A stretch of DNA of 64,000 nt, taken from positions 62,001 to 126,000 of the forward strand of contig NZ_SCMR01000010.1 of assembly GCF_005502885.1 (NCBI RefSeq), given 5' to 3'. The stretch's first letter is position 1, and every line of letters starts with the position of its first letter. Position numbers and translations under genes: made by a program. This document shows positions 35,901 through 44,999 of the stretch, in pieces. The notes under the pieces were generated by a model. The model made no database searches and was not told the DNA's origin. It worked only from the letters and a program-made list of their open reading frames with translations. Source of the DNA: Microbacterium sp. 2FI. GTDB lineage: Bacteria; Actinomycetota; Actinomycetes; Actinomycetales; Microbacteriaceae.

Positions 35901-37096
35901 GGGTCATCGCCGCGCTGGCGCCGGGGATCGCGGCATCCGTCCCCGGGGCAGCCGTTGCGCCGGCCGCCACCCGGCGCCTCTTCACCCGTGCCAATCCCGT
36001 GCTCGCGACGCTCGTCACGAATGAGGTGCTGAGTGCCGCGGGCTCGGCGAAAGAGGTCCGCCGCGTCGGATTCGATCTGTCACACGCCGGCGTGGCGTAC
36101 GAGGCCGGCGATTCGCTCGGGGTGCTGGCGCGAAACGCCGCCGCGGTGGTTGAGGAGTGGCTGGCCGCCACCGGGCTCCCGCCGCGCGTGATCATCGAGC
36201 TCGACGGCGAGGAGCGCTTCCTGGACGAGGCGCTGCGCACGCGGCTCGACATCACCCGCATCACGCCCGAACTCCTCTCGTTCGTCGCCGAGCGAAATCC
36301 CGACCCGACGCTCGCGGCGCTGCTGCGGCGTGACGGCAAGAGCCGGCTCGAGCAGTACCTGTGGAGCATGCAGGCGGTGGACCTGCTGCACGACTTCCCG
36401 GTGCGCGCCGACGCCGACGAGTGGACGAGCGTGCTCACGCGACTGCAGCCGCGCCAGTACTCGATCTCGTCGAGCCCCAAGACCAGCCCGCACGAGGTTC
36501 AGCTGACGGTCTCGGTCGTGCGCTTCGAGACGACGACCGGAAGGCGCCGCGGAGGAGTGGGCTCGGCGTTCCTCGCCGACGATGCGGGCACGGATGCCGC
36601 ACCCATCTATCTGCAGCGCTCGGCCCACTTCCGCCCGCCGGCCGATCCCGACGCGCGCATGATCATGATCGGACCGGGAACGGGCATCGCGCCGTTCCGC
36701 GCCTTCCTTCACGATCGCCGCGCCGACGGTCACACCGGACGCAACTGGCTGTTCTTCGGCGAGCAGCACCAGGCCACCGACTTCTACTATCGGGACGAGC
36801 TGCAGCAGATGCACGCCGACGGATTCCTGACGCGGCTCGACCTCGCCTTCTCGCGCGATCAGCGCCAGAAGATCTATGTGCAGGACCGCATGGTCGAGCA
36901 CGGCGCCGAGGTGTGGCGGTGGCTGCAGGACGGCGCGCACGTCTACGTCTGCGGTGACGCCAGCCGCATGGCCAAGGACGTCGACGACACGCTGACCACG
37001 ATCGTTCGCCGCCACGGCGGCATGAGCGAGCAGGACGCGGCCGAGTACAAGAAGTCGCTCGTCGCCCAGAAGCGCTACGTGCGAGACGTCTACTGA
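32975..37096 (+). CDS. nasA: Assimilatory nitrate reductase fused to a flavodoxin/CysJ-type reductase
   Basis: A 1373-aa fusion. Residues about 20-780 are a molybdopterin oxidoreductase of the NasA type: the 4Fe-4S motif CSYCGVGC with GRLCTKG, and molybdopterin-binding blocks such as [13 protein letters not shown] and [14 protein letters not shown]. Residues about 840-985 are flavodoxin-like ([30 protein letters not shown]). The rest is a CysJ-like FAD/NAD(P)H module (RQYSISSSP near 1160, [15 protein letters not shown] near 1230). It should take electrons from NAD(P)H to nitrate in one cytoplasmic chain. It is encoded between rimM and narK. Confidence 0.93.
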   Translation: MAPLAETVAARADARVADLRTVCSYCGVGCGISVTTTDDGVTGPVVVKSVGDKSHPANAGRLCTKGATHVELMRAPGRMTTAHIRAARGEDAVPVPLDTAIAEAGFRLRAIVDEHGPDAVAVYVSGQMSMEAQYLSNKLVKGYLRGLHIESNSRLCMASAGTGYKQSLGADGPPGSYEDFDRADLFFVIGSNMADCHPILFLRMADRLKQGARLIVVDPRRTATADRADLYLPIRPGTDLALLNGLLHLLVVNGDIDTDFIAAHTEGWDAMPGFLEDYAPDRVAEETGLAEDDIRTAARWIAEAGEWMTLWTMGLNQSTQGTWHTNAICNLHLATGAICRLGSGPFSLTGQPNAMGGREMGYMGPGLPGQRAVFSDGDRAYVEDVWGVAPGSIRAEAGTGTIDLYRGMAEGAIKAAWIICTNPVASVANRRNVIAGLERAELVIVQDVFTETATTAYADIMLPATLWVEAEGVMVSSDRTMTLMPRATEPTGDAQPDWLMICRVAQAMGFDAGFDFATAEEVFDEIRRFWNPQTGWDVRGVSYERLRRGPVQWPAPPDDLADRHPIRYLNDGVSQSLHTGPDGTTPQLAFATPSRRAQFFARPHLGPAELPDDDYPWILNTGRLQHQWHTMTKTGKVDKLMRLNPDPFVEIHPLDAQAQGIDDGDRIEVASRRGRVVLPAVITDRVRPGCCFAPFHWNDEHGEYLTVNAVTSDAVDATSLQPEFKYAAVSLRRIGPAPENSTTSEESGGMPSPAAVRTLIHSGGEGGGFPTLSAVETAYVSGFLTAIEAAPPAAGTVPVLPAAAPLSEAVRAWIDGVLAGFASRDTVPMGTTTDSSGTAVTVLWGSQTGNAEEIAQACAATLGARGIPARAVSMVEMSARELAEVQRLLVVTSTFGDGGPPDNAAGLWDELRAETAPDLSALEYAVFAIGDSSYDDFCGHGRGIHERLAELGALAILPRVDCEPDYEAPAAAWVERVIAALAPGIAASVPGAAVAPAATRRLFTRANPVLATLVTNEVLSAAGSAKEVRRVGFDLSHAGVAYEAGDSLGVLARNAAAVVEEWLAATGLPPRVIIELDGEERFLDEALRTRLDITRITPELLSFVAERNPDPTLAALLRRDGKSRLEQYLWSMQAVDLLHDFPVRADADEWTSVLTRLQPRQYSISSSPKTSPHEVQLTVSVVRFETTTGRRRGGVGSAFLADDAGTDAAPIYLQRSAHFRPPADPDARMIMIGPGTGIAPFRAFLHDRRADGHTGRNWLFFGEQHQATDFYYRDELQQMHADGFLTRLDLAFSRDQRQKIYVQDRMVEHGAEVWRWLQDGAHVYVCGDASRMAKDVDDTLTTIVRRHGGMSEQDAAEYKKSLVAQKRYVRDVY

Positions 37097-37118
37097 GGCG
37101 TCGGAGCGCGCTCAAAGC

Positions 37119-37158
37119 CGAAGAGGGCCGCACCCGGAATCGGATGCGGCCCTCTTCG
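37119..37158. terminator. Bidirectional hairpin terminator between nasA and narK
   Basis: A perfect 14-bp stem (37119-37132 with 37145-37158) and a 12-nt loop lie between two convergent genes. There is no clear T-run on either side, but placement and stem strength fit a shared terminator. Confidence 0.65.
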
Positions 37159-37169
37159 CGCGCGAGCGG

Positions 37170-38591
37170 TCAGATGCGCTGTTGTGCCAGCGATGCGCGC
37201 GGGACGACGTACACGAGGATCGTCGTGACCAGCAATGCCGCGTACACGCCGACGAAGCCGAAGAAGGCCGCGGTGTAGCCGCCGGTGGACTGCTGCGAGA
37301 TGTTGAGCACCTGCGGGATCAGGAACCCGCCGTAGGCGCCGATCGCGGAGATGAGCCCGAGGGCCGCCGCGCTCTTGCGCTGGATCTTCAGCCCGCCGGG
37401 CGTCCCGGGAACGGCGCCGGTGGCGAGCCCGCGCGCCGCGAAGATGTTCGGGATCATGCGGTACGTCGAGCCGTTGCCCATGCCGGTGGCGGCGAACAGC
37501 ACCAGGAAGCACCCGAGGAAGACCCAGAAGTTCTGCAGGGGCAGTGACCAGATGAGGGACAGCGCGCCCAGCGCCATGACAGCGAATGCTCCCACCGTCA
37601 CGCGCGCGCCGCCGAAGCGGTCGGCGAGCTTGCCGCCGTAGGGGCGGGCGAGCGACCCGATGAGCGCGCCGAGGAACGCGAGCGAGACCGCCGCCGACCC
37701 GACCTGGAATGTCGAGAAGTCGGGGAACTGGTCGGCGATGAGCTTCGGGAAGACGCTGGCGAAGCCGATGAACGAGCCGAAGGTGCCGATGTAGAGCAGC
37801 GACATGAGCCACAGGTGCGGTTCGCGAAGGGCGGCGGCGGAGCCTGCGAAGTCGGCCTTGGCCGACGACAGGTTGTCCATGTAGCGCCACGCGCCCCACA
37901 TCGCGAGGAGGATGAAGGGGATCCACATCCAGCCGGCGAGGGCGATGTTGAGAGTCGCGCCCGCGCCGATCGTGACGACGATCGGGACGGCGAACTGCGC
38001 GACGGAGGTGCCGAGGTTGCCGCCGGCGGCGTTGAGCCCGAGTGCCCAGCCCTTCTCCTTCTGGGGGAAGAAGTAGGTGATGTTCGCCATGGAGCTCGCG
38101 AAGTTGCCGCCGCCGACGCCGCCGAGGGCCGCCACCAGCAGGAGCACACCGAAGGGCGTCTCGGGGTTGGACACGACGATGCCGAGGAGCACCGCGGGGA
38201 TGAGCAGCAGACCTGCCGAGATGATCGTCCAGTTGCGGCCGCCGACGATCGCGACCATGAAGGTGTAGGGGAACCGAAGCGTCGCCCCGACGAGGCTCGG
38301 CACCGAGATGAGCCAGAAGAGCTCGGAGCTCGTGAGCGTGAATCCGGCATTCGGCAGCATCACGACGACGATGCTCCACAGCTGCCAGATGATGAAGCCG
38401 AGGAACTCGGCGAAGATCGACCAGCCGAGGTTGCGGCGGGCGATGGGGCGGCCGGCCCCGTTCCAGAACTCCGAGTTCTCGGGGTTCCAGCCGTCGATCC
38501 ACCGGCCGGGCCGATGGGAGAGAACCACCGGCGCGGCGGCCGGGGGCGGAGCTGCGACATCCGTCGATGACGGAGTGACGGTCGTGGTCAT
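37170..38591 (-). CDS. narK: Nitrate/nitrite transporter, NarK family
   Basis: An MFS protein of 473 aa with about 12 membrane helices. The nitrate signature AALGGVGGGNFASSMANIT and its second-half counterpart (FAATGMGNGSTYRMIP) are present, as is the conserved Arg in TLRFPYTFM. ATG 38591 has AGGAGG 5-6 nt upstream on this strand; the in-frame ATG at 38621 has none. It is convergent with the nitrate reductase fusion and supplies its substrate. Upstream are six 5-bp half-sites in two phased groups. Confidence 0.94.
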   Translation of the reverse strand: MTTTVTPSSTDVAAPPPAAAPVVLSHRPGRWIDGWNPENSEFWNGAGRPIARRNLGWSIFAEFLGFIIWQLWSIVVVMLPNAGFTLTSSELFWLISVPSLVGATLRFPYTFMVAIVGGRNWTIISAGLLLIPAVLLGIVVSNPETPFGVLLLVAALGGVGGGNFASSMANITYFFPQKEKGWALGLNAAGGNLGTSVAQFAVPIVVTIGAGATLNIALAGWMWIPFILLAMWGAWRYMDNLSSAKADFAGSAAALREPHLWLMSLLYIGTFGSFIGFASVFPKLIADQFPDFSTFQVGSAAVSLAFLGALIGSLARPYGGKLADRFGGARVTVGAFAVMALGALSLIWSLPLQNFWVFLGCFLVLFAATGMGNGSTYRMIPNIFAARGLATGAVPGTPGGLKIQRKSAAALGLISAIGAYGGFLIPQVLNISQQSTGGYTAAFFGFVGVYAALLVTTILVYVVPRASLAQQRI

Positions 38592-38619
38592 GGCGCCTCC
38601 TGAGAGTGAGTGTGCCTTC

Positions 38620-38625
38620 ACGCTA
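38620..38625 (-). promoter_or_regulatory. Predicted -10 of narK
   Basis: TAGCGT on the minus strand, without a good -35, as expected for an activated promoter. Start of transcription would be near 38613. Confidence 0.4.
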
Positions 38626-38658
38626 TGAACAGCGTGTTTCCGCGCCTGCCCCCGGACG

Positions 38659-38685
38659 GTAAATCCTGCGTCACCGACCCGTCAC
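38659..38685 (-). promoter_or_regulatory. 11-bp-phased half-sites upstream of narK (proximal group)
   Basis: Read toward narK: GTGAC, GTGAC, TTTAC, starting at 38685, 38674 and 38663, each separated by 6 nt. They lie at about -72, -61 and -50 from the predicted narK start, the same positions as in front of nirB. Confidence 0.55.
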
Positions 38686-38703
38686 GCCGGTCGGGGAGCC
38701 TCG

Positions 38704-38730
38704 GTTAGCACCTCGTCACACGTCGGAAAC
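38704..38730. promoter_or_regulatory. 11-bp-phased half-sites between narK and trmD (distal group)
   Basis: On the plus strand GTTAG (38704), GTCAC (38715) and GAAAC (38726) are 11 bp apart. The pair GTCAC-n6-GAAAC matches the published GlnR consensus at every fixed base. The group also overlaps the -35 region of trmD, so it might affect that gene. Confidence 0.55.
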
Positions 38731-38743
38731 ATGGCTCGATGCC

Positions 38744-38749
38744 TACACT
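38744..38749 (+). promoter_or_regulatory. -10 box of trmD (leaderless)
   Basis: TACACT lies 7 nt before ATG 38757. It supports that start and shows trmD has its own promoter, needed because it is cut off from rimM. Confidence 0.5.
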
Positions 38750-38756
38750 CGAACCC

Positions 38757-39434
38757 ATGCGCGTCGACATCGTCACGATCTTCCCGGCCTTCTTCGACGT
38801 GCTGGACGTGTCGCTCATCGGCAAGGCTCGGGATCGCGGCATCCTCTCGATGCACGTCCACGACCTGCGCAACTGGGCGCACGACCGGCACCGCACGGTC
38901 GACGACACGCCCTACGGGGGCGGCGCCGGCATGGTGATGAAGCCCGAGCCGTGGGGTGAGGCGCTCGACGAGGTGCTCACCGACGACGGGGTGCTGCTCG
39001 TGCCGTCACCGGCGGGCGAGCAGTTCACGCAGCGCATCGCGCGCGAGCTCGCCCTCGAGCAGCAGCTCGTCTTCGCGTGCGGCCGGTACGAGGGCATCGA
39101 TCAGCGCGTCGTCGACCACTACAGCGCGCGCGGGCGCGTGCGGCTGGTGAGCCTGGGCGACTACGTGCTCAACGGGGGAGAGGTCGCCGCGATGGCGGTG
39201 ATCGAGGCGGTGTCGCGGCTCATCCCGGGTGTCGTCGGCAACCCCGAGAGTCTCGTCGAGGAGTCTCACGAGGAGGGGCTGCTCGAATACCCCAGCTACA
39301 CCAAGCCGTCCACGTGGCGCGGGCACGACGTGCCGCCGGTACTGCTGAGCGGCAACCACGGCGCGATCGCCGCGTGGCGCCGCGAGCAGAGCCTCGAGCG
39401 CACGCGGGCGAACCGTCCCGACCTGCTCGCCTGA
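38757..39434 (+). CDS. trmD: tRNA (guanine(37)-N(1))-methyltransferase
   Basis: TrmD methylates G37 of tRNAs reading CNN and some other codons, preventing frameshifts. The 225-aa protein begins [13 protein letters not shown] and has [29 protein letters not shown] and [15 protein letters not shown], which form the trefoil-knot SAM site. ATG 38757 follows TACACT by 7 nt; the upstream in-frame ATG 38739 would precede that box. trmD lies alone between two blocks of nitrate genes. Confidence 0.96.
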   Translation: MRVDIVTIFPAFFDVLDVSLIGKARDRGILSMHVHDLRNWAHDRHRTVDDTPYGGGAGMVMKPEPWGEALDEVLTDDGVLLVPSPAGEQFTQRIARELALEQQLVFACGRYEGIDQRVVDHYSARGRVRLVSLGDYVLNGGEVAAMAVIEAVSRLIPGVVGNPESLVEESHEEGLLEYPSYTKPSTWRGHDVPPVLLSGNHGAIAAWRREQSLERTRANRPDLLA

Positions 39435-39449
39435 ACCCCAGCGGCTGCT

Positions 39450-40598
39450 TCAGGCCGAGGCTTCGGCGGGGTCGATGACGTTCAGCCGGTAGCCGCGCTT
39501 GACGACCGTCTTGATGAGGTCGGGAACGCCCAGCGCCTCACGGACCCGCGCGACGGCCATCTCGACCGCGTGCGTGTTCTCACCCGAGCGGGGGAGCGCG
39601 TTCTGCAGACGGGCACGGGAGACGACGCCGCCGCCGGCTTCGAAGAGCGTCGCGAGGATGTCGGTGCCGGTGCGGGAGAGTGGAACGTGCGCGCCGTCGA
39701 GCACCGCGCCGGTGCTGCGCAGCTCGAGCCGACCGGCGCTGGTCGCGAGATGAGCGGCGTGGCCGCCGCCGAAGTGGGTGACCACGGCCCGGACGAGCGA
39801 ACCGAGGCGACCGCGCTCCGCGACGAGCGGCGTGATGTCGACGTCCAGGAGCGGACCCGCGGTGATCGGGCCGACGGCGGCCATCAGGACGCGACCGCTC
39901 TCGGCGTGGCCGACGATGTCGTCGAGCACGCCCTCGCGTGCCGCTGCCGCGAGCCACTCGGCAGCACCCGGTGCCGAGGTGAACAGCACCGCGTCCACCT
40001 CGCCCTGCGCCGTCGCCACGACCGAGCGCACCACAGCGGCGGCATCCGGCGGAGGACCCCAGCGGTAGACCGTGAGACTCACGACGTCCGCGCCGCCGTC
40101 TTCGAAGAGCTCGTCGAGGCCGTCTGCGCCCGACCCGTGGTGCTGCACCGCGATGCGCCTGCCCGCGACGCCCTCGGCGAGCAGGAACTCGCCGAGCTCG
40201 GTCGAGGTCTCGGATTCGGCCACCCAGTCGGCCGTGAGGCCCGCCTGCTGGATCGCTCCGCGCGCCTTCGGACCACGGGCGACGATCTGCGCGCCTTCGA
40301 GCGCGGCGTGGAGGTCGTCGAGGAGGCCGGCCTCGTCGGCCGCCTCCATCCAGCCGCGGAAGCCGACGCCGGTCGTTGCGACGACGACGTGCGGCGGATC
40401 CGCGATGAGCTCCTGCGTCCGCGCGATCAGAGCCTCGTCGTCGATGTGCGGGATGATCGTGAGAGCCGGAGCGTGACGCACGGAGGCGCCGTGGCGCTCG
40501 AGGGCGGCCGCCAGTTCGTGGGAACGGCGATCGACGGCGATCACGACGGTGCATCCGTCGAGCGCGGCCGAGAGGGTGGGGCGGGGCGGGGCGGTCAC
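39450..40598 (-). CDS. hemD: Uroporphyrinogen-III synthase with C-terminal OmpR-type winged helix
   Basis: A 382-aa fusion. Residues about 1-270 are a HemD domain (VVVATTGVGFRGWMEAA, VLFTSAPGAAEWL) that would close hydroxymethylbilane to uroporphyrinogen III. Residues about 290-375 are an OmpR/PhoB-type DNA-binding domain (LSRTGTDILATLFEAGGGVV, then EMAVARVREALG and TVVKRGYRLN). GTG 40598 overlaps the cysG stop by 4 nt. As the last gene of nirB-nirD-cysG-hemD it supplies siroheme precursor. The DNA-binding half suggests it also regulates. A frame break is not seen. Confidence 0.88.
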   Translation of the reverse strand: MTAPPRPTLSAALDGCTVVIAVDRRSHELAAALERHGASVRHAPALTIIPHIDDEALIARTQELIADPPHVVVATTGVGFRGWMEAADEAGLLDDLHAALEGAQIVARGPKARGAIQQAGLTADWVAESETSTELGEFLLAEGVAGRRIAVQHHGSGADGLDELFEDGGADVVSLTVYRWGPPPDAAAVVRSVVATAQGEVDAVLFTSAPGAAEWLAAAAREGVLDDIVGHAESGRVLMAAVGPITAGPLLDVDITPLVAERGRLGSLVRAVVTHFGGGHAAHLATSAGRLELRSTGAVLDGAHVPLSRTGTDILATLFEAGGGVVSRARLQNALPRSGENTHAVEMAVARVREALGVPDLIKTVVKRGYRLNVIDPAEASA

Positions 40599-41827
40599 CG
40601 TGTCGCGTCACCCGCCAGCTGGGTCGCGGGCAGCAGCAGATCTGCACGCGCCACGTCGCCCACCACGATCACGGCGGGGTTCTGGACGTTCGCGGCCGCG
40701 GCATCGGCCACAGCCCTGCCGAGGGTGGTGCGCGTCGTCCGCTGCTCGGGTGTGTGGCCGCGTTCGACGATGGCGACGGGCCGGTCTCCCGGCACACCGG
40801 CGGCCTCCGCGGCGGCGACCAGGCGGGGGAGCGCGGCGACGCCCATCAGCACGACGGTCGTCACCGTGGGATCAGCGAGCGCGGCGAGGGTGGACGAGGT
40901 GATCGCGGCCTGGCCGTTGATGACGTGCACGCCCGCCGCGGTGCCGCGATGGGTTATCGGGATCCCGGCCGACTGTGGCACCGAGACGACACTGGTGAGC
41001 CCGGGGACGACCTCGACGGGGACTCCGGCGGCCAGGCAAGCTGTGACTTCCTCGCCACCCCGCCCGTAGACGAAGGGGTCGCCGCCCTTGAGGCGGACGA
41101 CGCGCTTGCCCGCCCGTGCGTGTGCGACCAGCAGCGCGTTGATCTCGTGCTGCGGCACCGGGTGGTGGCCCGGCTGCTTGCCGACATCGATGATCTCGAC
41201 ATCGGGATCGAGGTCGGCCAGCACGTCGGTCGGCCCGAGGCGGTCGGCGATCACGACGTCGGCTTCGGCGAGAAGTCGTCGGCCGCGGACTGTCATGAGA
41301 TCGGCAGGTCCGGGGCCGCCGCCGACGAGGTCGACGCGACCGCGCGGCGTGGCGCGGCGACGGCGGAGCGGCAGCGATCCTTCTCGCAGGAGTGCACCGA
41401 CCGCATCCCGAAGGCGGGCCGCACGGCGCGGATCGACGCTCGCATCCGAAACGACGCCGACGACGACATCGCCCGAGCGGGTCTCTGCGGCGAGCCGCGC
41501 CGAGCCGTGTCCGCCGTCTGCGGCGTTGATGCACAGGATCTGCTTGCGCTCGCACGCCGAGACGACGTGGGCATCCGCGCTCGGGTCGCCGGTGGCGGTG
41601 TGGACGAGCCACGCGCCCGCCACATCGACCGCGCGGAATCGGCGGCGGATCCAGGTGAGACGGTGGGTGTCGACGAGGTTCTGGACCGAGGGGGAGAGCT
41701 CCGGGGCGACGACGCGCACGACGGCGCCGTCGCCCAGGAACCGTTCGAGGCGTCGCGCGGTCACCGCCCCGCCGCCGACCATGACGACGGAACGGCCGTG
41801 GAGCGAGATGCCTACCATCGTCGTCAT
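40595..41827 (-). CDS. cysG: Siroheme synthase: precorrin-2 dehydrogenase plus uroporphyrinogen-III C-methyltransferase
   Basis: A 410-aa two-part enzyme. Residues about 1-150 are an NAD-binding domain (SVVMVGGGAVTARRLERFL) like the precorrin-2 dehydrogenase/ferrochelatase half of CysG. Residues about 165-400 are the methyltransferase (VDLVGGGPGPADLMTVRG, RLKGGDPFVYGRGGEE, PITHRG). Together they make siroheme, the cofactor of NirB. ATG 41827 overlaps the nirD stop (ATGA), and its own stop overlaps the hemD start. It may also be called cobA in related genomes. Confidence 0.93.
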   Translation of the reverse strand: MTTMVGISLHGRSVVMVGGGAVTARRLERFLGDGAVVRVVAPELSPSVQNLVDTHRLTWIRRRFRAVDVAGAWLVHTATGDPSADAHVVSACERKQILCINAADGGHGSARLAAETRSGDVVVGVVSDASVDPRRAARLRDAVGALLREGSLPLRRRRATPRGRVDLVGGGPGPADLMTVRGRRLLAEADVVIADRLGPTDVLADLDPDVEIIDVGKQPGHHPVPQHEINALLVAHARAGKRVVRLKGGDPFVYGRGGEEVTACLAAGVPVEVVPGLTSVVSVPQSAGIPITHRGTAAGVHVINGQAAITSSTLAALADPTVTTVVLMGVAALPRLVAAAEAAGVPGDRPVAIVERGHTPEQRTTRTTLGRAVADAAAANVQNPAVIVVGDVARADLLLPATQLAGDATR

Positions 41828-42210
41828 TCGCCCGACTCCCACCGGACATACACGTCGCCGTCGCTCACCGTGACCGGCCAGACGCGCAGTGACGCGGCAT
41901 CCTTGCCCTGGGTTTCAAGGCAGGCGCCGGTGCGCAGATCGAACACCTGCTTGTACATGGGCGAAGCGACCGTCGGAGCATCCTGCCGCGTGCCGACGAT
42001 CCCGCGCGAGATCACGTGTGCGCCGCTGTAGGGGTCGAGGTTCGACACCGCGTGCACGCGACCGCTGTGGAGGAGGAACAGCGCGAGCTGATCGTCGCCG
42101 AGGAGCGCGGCTCGCCCGCGCTCGACCTCGAGATCGGCCACGGCGCACACGCGCACCCAGCCGGCGGGAGCCTGCTCCGTCGCGGTGCGCGGCGGTTCGA
42201 CGAGGGTCAT
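41824..42210 (-). CDS. nirD: Nitrite reductase small subunit
   Basis: NirD is the small Rieske-fold partner of NirB. The 128-aa protein has the family pattern ending VASPMYKQVFDLRTGACLE, and lacks the Cys-His pairs of true Rieske proteins, as usual for NirD. ATG 42210 overlaps the nirB TGA (ATGA), and cysG starts in its stop codon. It acts with NirB in the cytoplasm to reduce nitrite to ammonia. Confidence 0.93.
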   Translation of the reverse strand: MTLVEPPRTATEQAPAGWVRVCAVADLEVERGRAALLGDDQLALFLLHSGRVHAVSNLDPYSGAHVISRGIVGTRQDAPTVASPMYKQVFDLRTGACLETQGKDAASLRVWPVTVSDGDVYVRWESGE

Positions 42211-44891
42211 CTGCGTACCTCCAGGGTGGTTCCGGCGATCATCACGCCGCCGAGGCGCTCGGCCTCGGTCGCCGGTCGCGGCTGACCGCGCTCGACGGTG
42301 TAGGCGAGGGCGGGATCAGGGGTCATCGGGGCGTTGACGAAGGACGCGAAGCGGCGCAGCTTCTCGGGATCCTCGATGGTCGCCTTCCACTCGTCCTCGT
42401 AGCCCTCGATGTGAGTCGCGATCGCGGCATCCAGGTCGTCGCAGATGCCCAGGGTGTCGTCGAAGATCACCGCGCGCAGGCCATCGATCCCGCCGTCGAG
42501 GTCTTCGAACCACGGCGCCGTGCGCTGCAGGCGGTCGGCGGTGAAGATGTAGTACATCAGGAAGCGGTCGATCGCGGTGAGCAGCTCGGCGTCGCTGAGG
42601 CCCTCGGCGAGCAGGACGGCGTGGCGGGGTGTGAAGCCGCCGTTGCCCCCGACGTACATGTTCCAGCCCGCCTCGGTGGCGATGACGCCGACGTCCTTGC
42701 CCCGCGCCTCGGCGCACTCGCGTGCGCAGCCCGAGACACCGAGCTTGATCTTGTGGGGCGAGCGGAGTCCGCGGTAGCGCAGTTCGAGCTGGACAGCCAT
42801 GCCGACGGAATCCTGTACGCCGTACCGGCACCACGTCGAGCCGACGCACGACTTGACCGTGCGCAGCGACTTTCCGTAGGCGTGGCCCGATTCGAAGCCG
42901 GCATCCACCAGGCGCTTCCAGATCTCGGGAAGCTGCTCGAGGCGCGCGCCGAACAGGTCGATCCGCTGGCCGCCGGTGATCTTCGTGTAGAGGTTGTAGT
43001 CCTGTGCCACCTGTCCGATCGCGAGCAGACCCTCGGGGGTGACCTCGCCGCCGGGGATCCGCGGCACCACCGAATAGCTGCCGTCCTTCTGCAGGTTCGC
43101 CATCACGTGGTCGTTGGTGTCCTGCAGCGTCGCGTTCTCGCCGTCGAGAACGTGCTTGCCGACGAGGGTCGAGAGGATGCTGGCGAGAGCCGGCTTGCAG
43201 ATATCGCAGCCGCGACCGGCGCCGAACCGCTCGATCACGGCGCTGAACGTCGTCAGCTGAGACACCCGCACGGCGTCGAAGAGCTGGCGGCGCGACATGT
43301 CGAAGTGCTCGCAGAGCGCGCTGCTGAGAGTCGCACCGGACTTCGCGAGCTCGGAGCCGACGATCTTCTTGACCATCATCACGCACGACCCGCAGGCGGC
43401 CCCCGCCTTGGTGCACGCCTTGACGGCCGCGACGTCGGTGCAGCCCTCGTCGTGCACGGCTCCACGGATGGCGCCCGCGGTGACGCTGTTGCACGAGCAG
43501 ACGAGCGCTTCGTCGGGGAGGTCGCCGGTGGGAGCGGCGACCCCGCCCTCGGGCATGAGGTAGGCGGCCGGGTCGCCGCCGAGCGCCCCGCCGACGAGCG
43601 GACGCAGCGAGCCGTACGCCGACGCGTCGCCGACGAGGATGCCGCCGAGAAGCGTCTTCGCATCGTCGGAGAGCACGAGCTTCTTGTAGACGCCCGCCAC
43701 CGGGTCGGCGTAGACCACGTCGAGGGCTCCCGGAGTCGTCGCGAAGGCGTCGCCGAAGCTCGCGACGTCGACGCCCGAGAGCTTGAGCTTCGTCGACAGG
43801 TCGTAGCCGGGGAACGACGCGTCCCCGCCGAGCAGGCGGGTCGCCGCGACCTCCGCCATCGCGTATCCGGGTGCCACCAGGCCGACGCACGCGCCGTCGA
43901 AGTTGGCGACTTCGCCGATCGCCAGGATGCGGGGGTCGGAGGTCTGGCAGGAGGCGTCGATGAGGATGCCGCCCCGCGGGTGCACAGCGAGATCGGCGCC
44001 GCGGGCGAGCTCGTCGCGCGGGCGCACGCCGACGGTGAAGACGACGACGTCGGTGCGCTCGTAGGCGCCGTCGCGGAACTCGAGCCCGGCCACCTGGCCG
44101 GTGCGATCGGGATCGAGGCGCGTCGTGACGGTGTCGGTGCGAACCCGGATGCCGCGCGACTCGATCAGGCGGCGCAGCGCATTGCCGCCCGAGAGATCGA
44201 GCTGGGCCGACATGAGGCGGTCGGAGGACTGGACCACCGTGCACGAGACGTCGAGGCCCTGCAGGGCGCCGGCGGCCTCGAGCCCGAGCAGTCCACCGCC
44301 GATCACCGTGCCGGTGAGGGGCCTTCCGAGCTCGCGCGTGCGGTGCTCGACGAACGCCTTCAGCTTCTCGACGTCGTCGAGTGTGCGATAGACGAAGCAT
44401 CCGTCGAGTCCGAATCCCTCGACCGCGAGGCGTGCCGCATACGAGCCGGTTGCGAGCACGAGGCGGTCGTAGGCCACGCTCAGGCCGCTGCGTGTCGTGA
44501 CCCGCCGAGCGGAGCGGTCGATGCGCGCGACGGCGTCGCCACGGACGAAGCGCACGCGCGGATCGTCGATGTTCGTCCGATCCAGCGTCAGGTCATCGGC
44601 GCTCGAGCCGTCGAAGAAGCCGGTGAGACCGACGCGATCGTACGGGTGCCGGTCCTCTTCGCCGATGAGCGTGATCCGCCATCCGGCGTCGCCGCGGCTG
44701 AGCATGCTCTCCACGAAGCGGTGAGCCACCATGCCTGCGCCCACGACGACCACGTGCGTACCGGGGCCGGCGGTGGAGCTCATGCCGTCACGGTACGCGG
44801 GCGATGTTGCCGTGGCGTCAGCGCCGTGTTTCGGGCTGTCGACGACACCGTCGTATTCGGCGCCCTCGGGAAGGGGTGCTGCCTCGGTCAT
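42207..44891 (-). CDS. nirB: NAD(P)H-dependent assimilatory nitrite reductase large subunit
   Basis: NirB passes electrons from NAD(P)H through FAD and iron-sulfur centres to siroheme, where nitrite becomes ammonia. The 894-aa protein has an N-terminal extension of about 40 residues, a FAD/NAD module (VVVVGAGMVAHRFVE, GTVIGGGLLGLEAAGAL), a BFD-type 2Fe-2S domain near 460 (CSCNSVTAGAI, then CGSC), and the siroheme/4Fe-4S ligands CVGSTWC near 680 and SGCARECAEA. ATG 44891 has AGGAG 7 nt upstream. It leads the nirB-nirD-cysG-hemD operon. Confidence 0.95.
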   Translation of the reverse strand: MTEAAPLPEGAEYDGVVDSPKHGADATATSPAYRDGMSSTAGPGTHVVVVGAGMVAHRFVESMLSRGDAGWRITLIGEEDRHPYDRVGLTGFFDGSSADDLTLDRTNIDDPRVRFVRGDAVARIDRSARRVTTRSGLSVAYDRLVLATGSYAARLAVEGFGLDGCFVYRTLDDVEKLKAFVEHRTRELGRPLTGTVIGGGLLGLEAAGALQGLDVSCTVVQSSDRLMSAQLDLSGGNALRRLIESRGIRVRTDTVTTRLDPDRTGQVAGLEFRDGAYERTDVVVFTVGVRPRDELARGADLAVHPRGGILIDASCQTSDPRILAIGEVANFDGACVGLVAPGYAMAEVAATRLLGGDASFPGYDLSTKLKLSGVDVASFGDAFATTPGALDVVYADPVAGVYKKLVLSDDAKTLLGGILVGDASAYGSLRPLVGGALGGDPAAYLMPEGGVAAPTGDLPDEALVCSCNSVTAGAIRGAVHDEGCTDVAAVKACTKAGAACGSCVMMVKKIVGSELAKSGATLSSALCEHFDMSRRQLFDAVRVSQLTTFSAVIERFGAGRGCDICKPALASILSTLVGKHVLDGENATLQDTNDHVMANLQKDGSYSVVPRIPGGEVTPEGLLAIGQVAQDYNLYTKITGGQRIDLFGARLEQLPEIWKRLVDAGFESGHAYGKSLRTVKSCVGSTWCRYGVQDSVGMAVQLELRYRGLRSPHKIKLGVSGCARECAEARGKDVGVIATEAGWNMYVGGNGGFTPRHAVLLAEGLSDAELLTAIDRFLMYYIFTADRLQRTAPWFEDLDGGIDGLRAVIFDDTLGICDDLDAAIATHIEGYEDEWKATIEDPEKLRRFASFVNAPMTPDPALAYTVERGQPRPATEAERLGGVMIAGTTLEVRR

Positions 44892-44933
44892 GGCGGACTC
44901 CTGACATCGCTGGATGGGCTGTCGATTCCAGCG

Positions 44934-44939
44934 ACGTTA
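44934..44939 (-). promoter_or_regulatory. Predicted -10 of the nirB operon
   Basis: TAACGT on the minus strand; predicted start near 44927. No good -35 box is seen, consistent with activator dependence. Confidence 0.4.
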
Positions 44940-44972
44940 GGAGGTCGGTGTTTCGCCGTGCGGCGGCGATCG

Positions 44973-44999
44973 GTTACCCCGAGCGAACGTTTCCCTCAC
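44973..44999 (-). promoter_or_regulatory. 11-bp-phased half-sites upstream of nirB (GlnR-like)
   Basis: Read toward nirB: GTGAG (from 44999), GTTCG (from 44988), GTAAC (from 44977), each separated by 6 nt. They lie at about -72, -61 and -50 from the predicted start. The outer half-sites are identical to those before the nitrate reductase gene. Confidence 0.55.
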
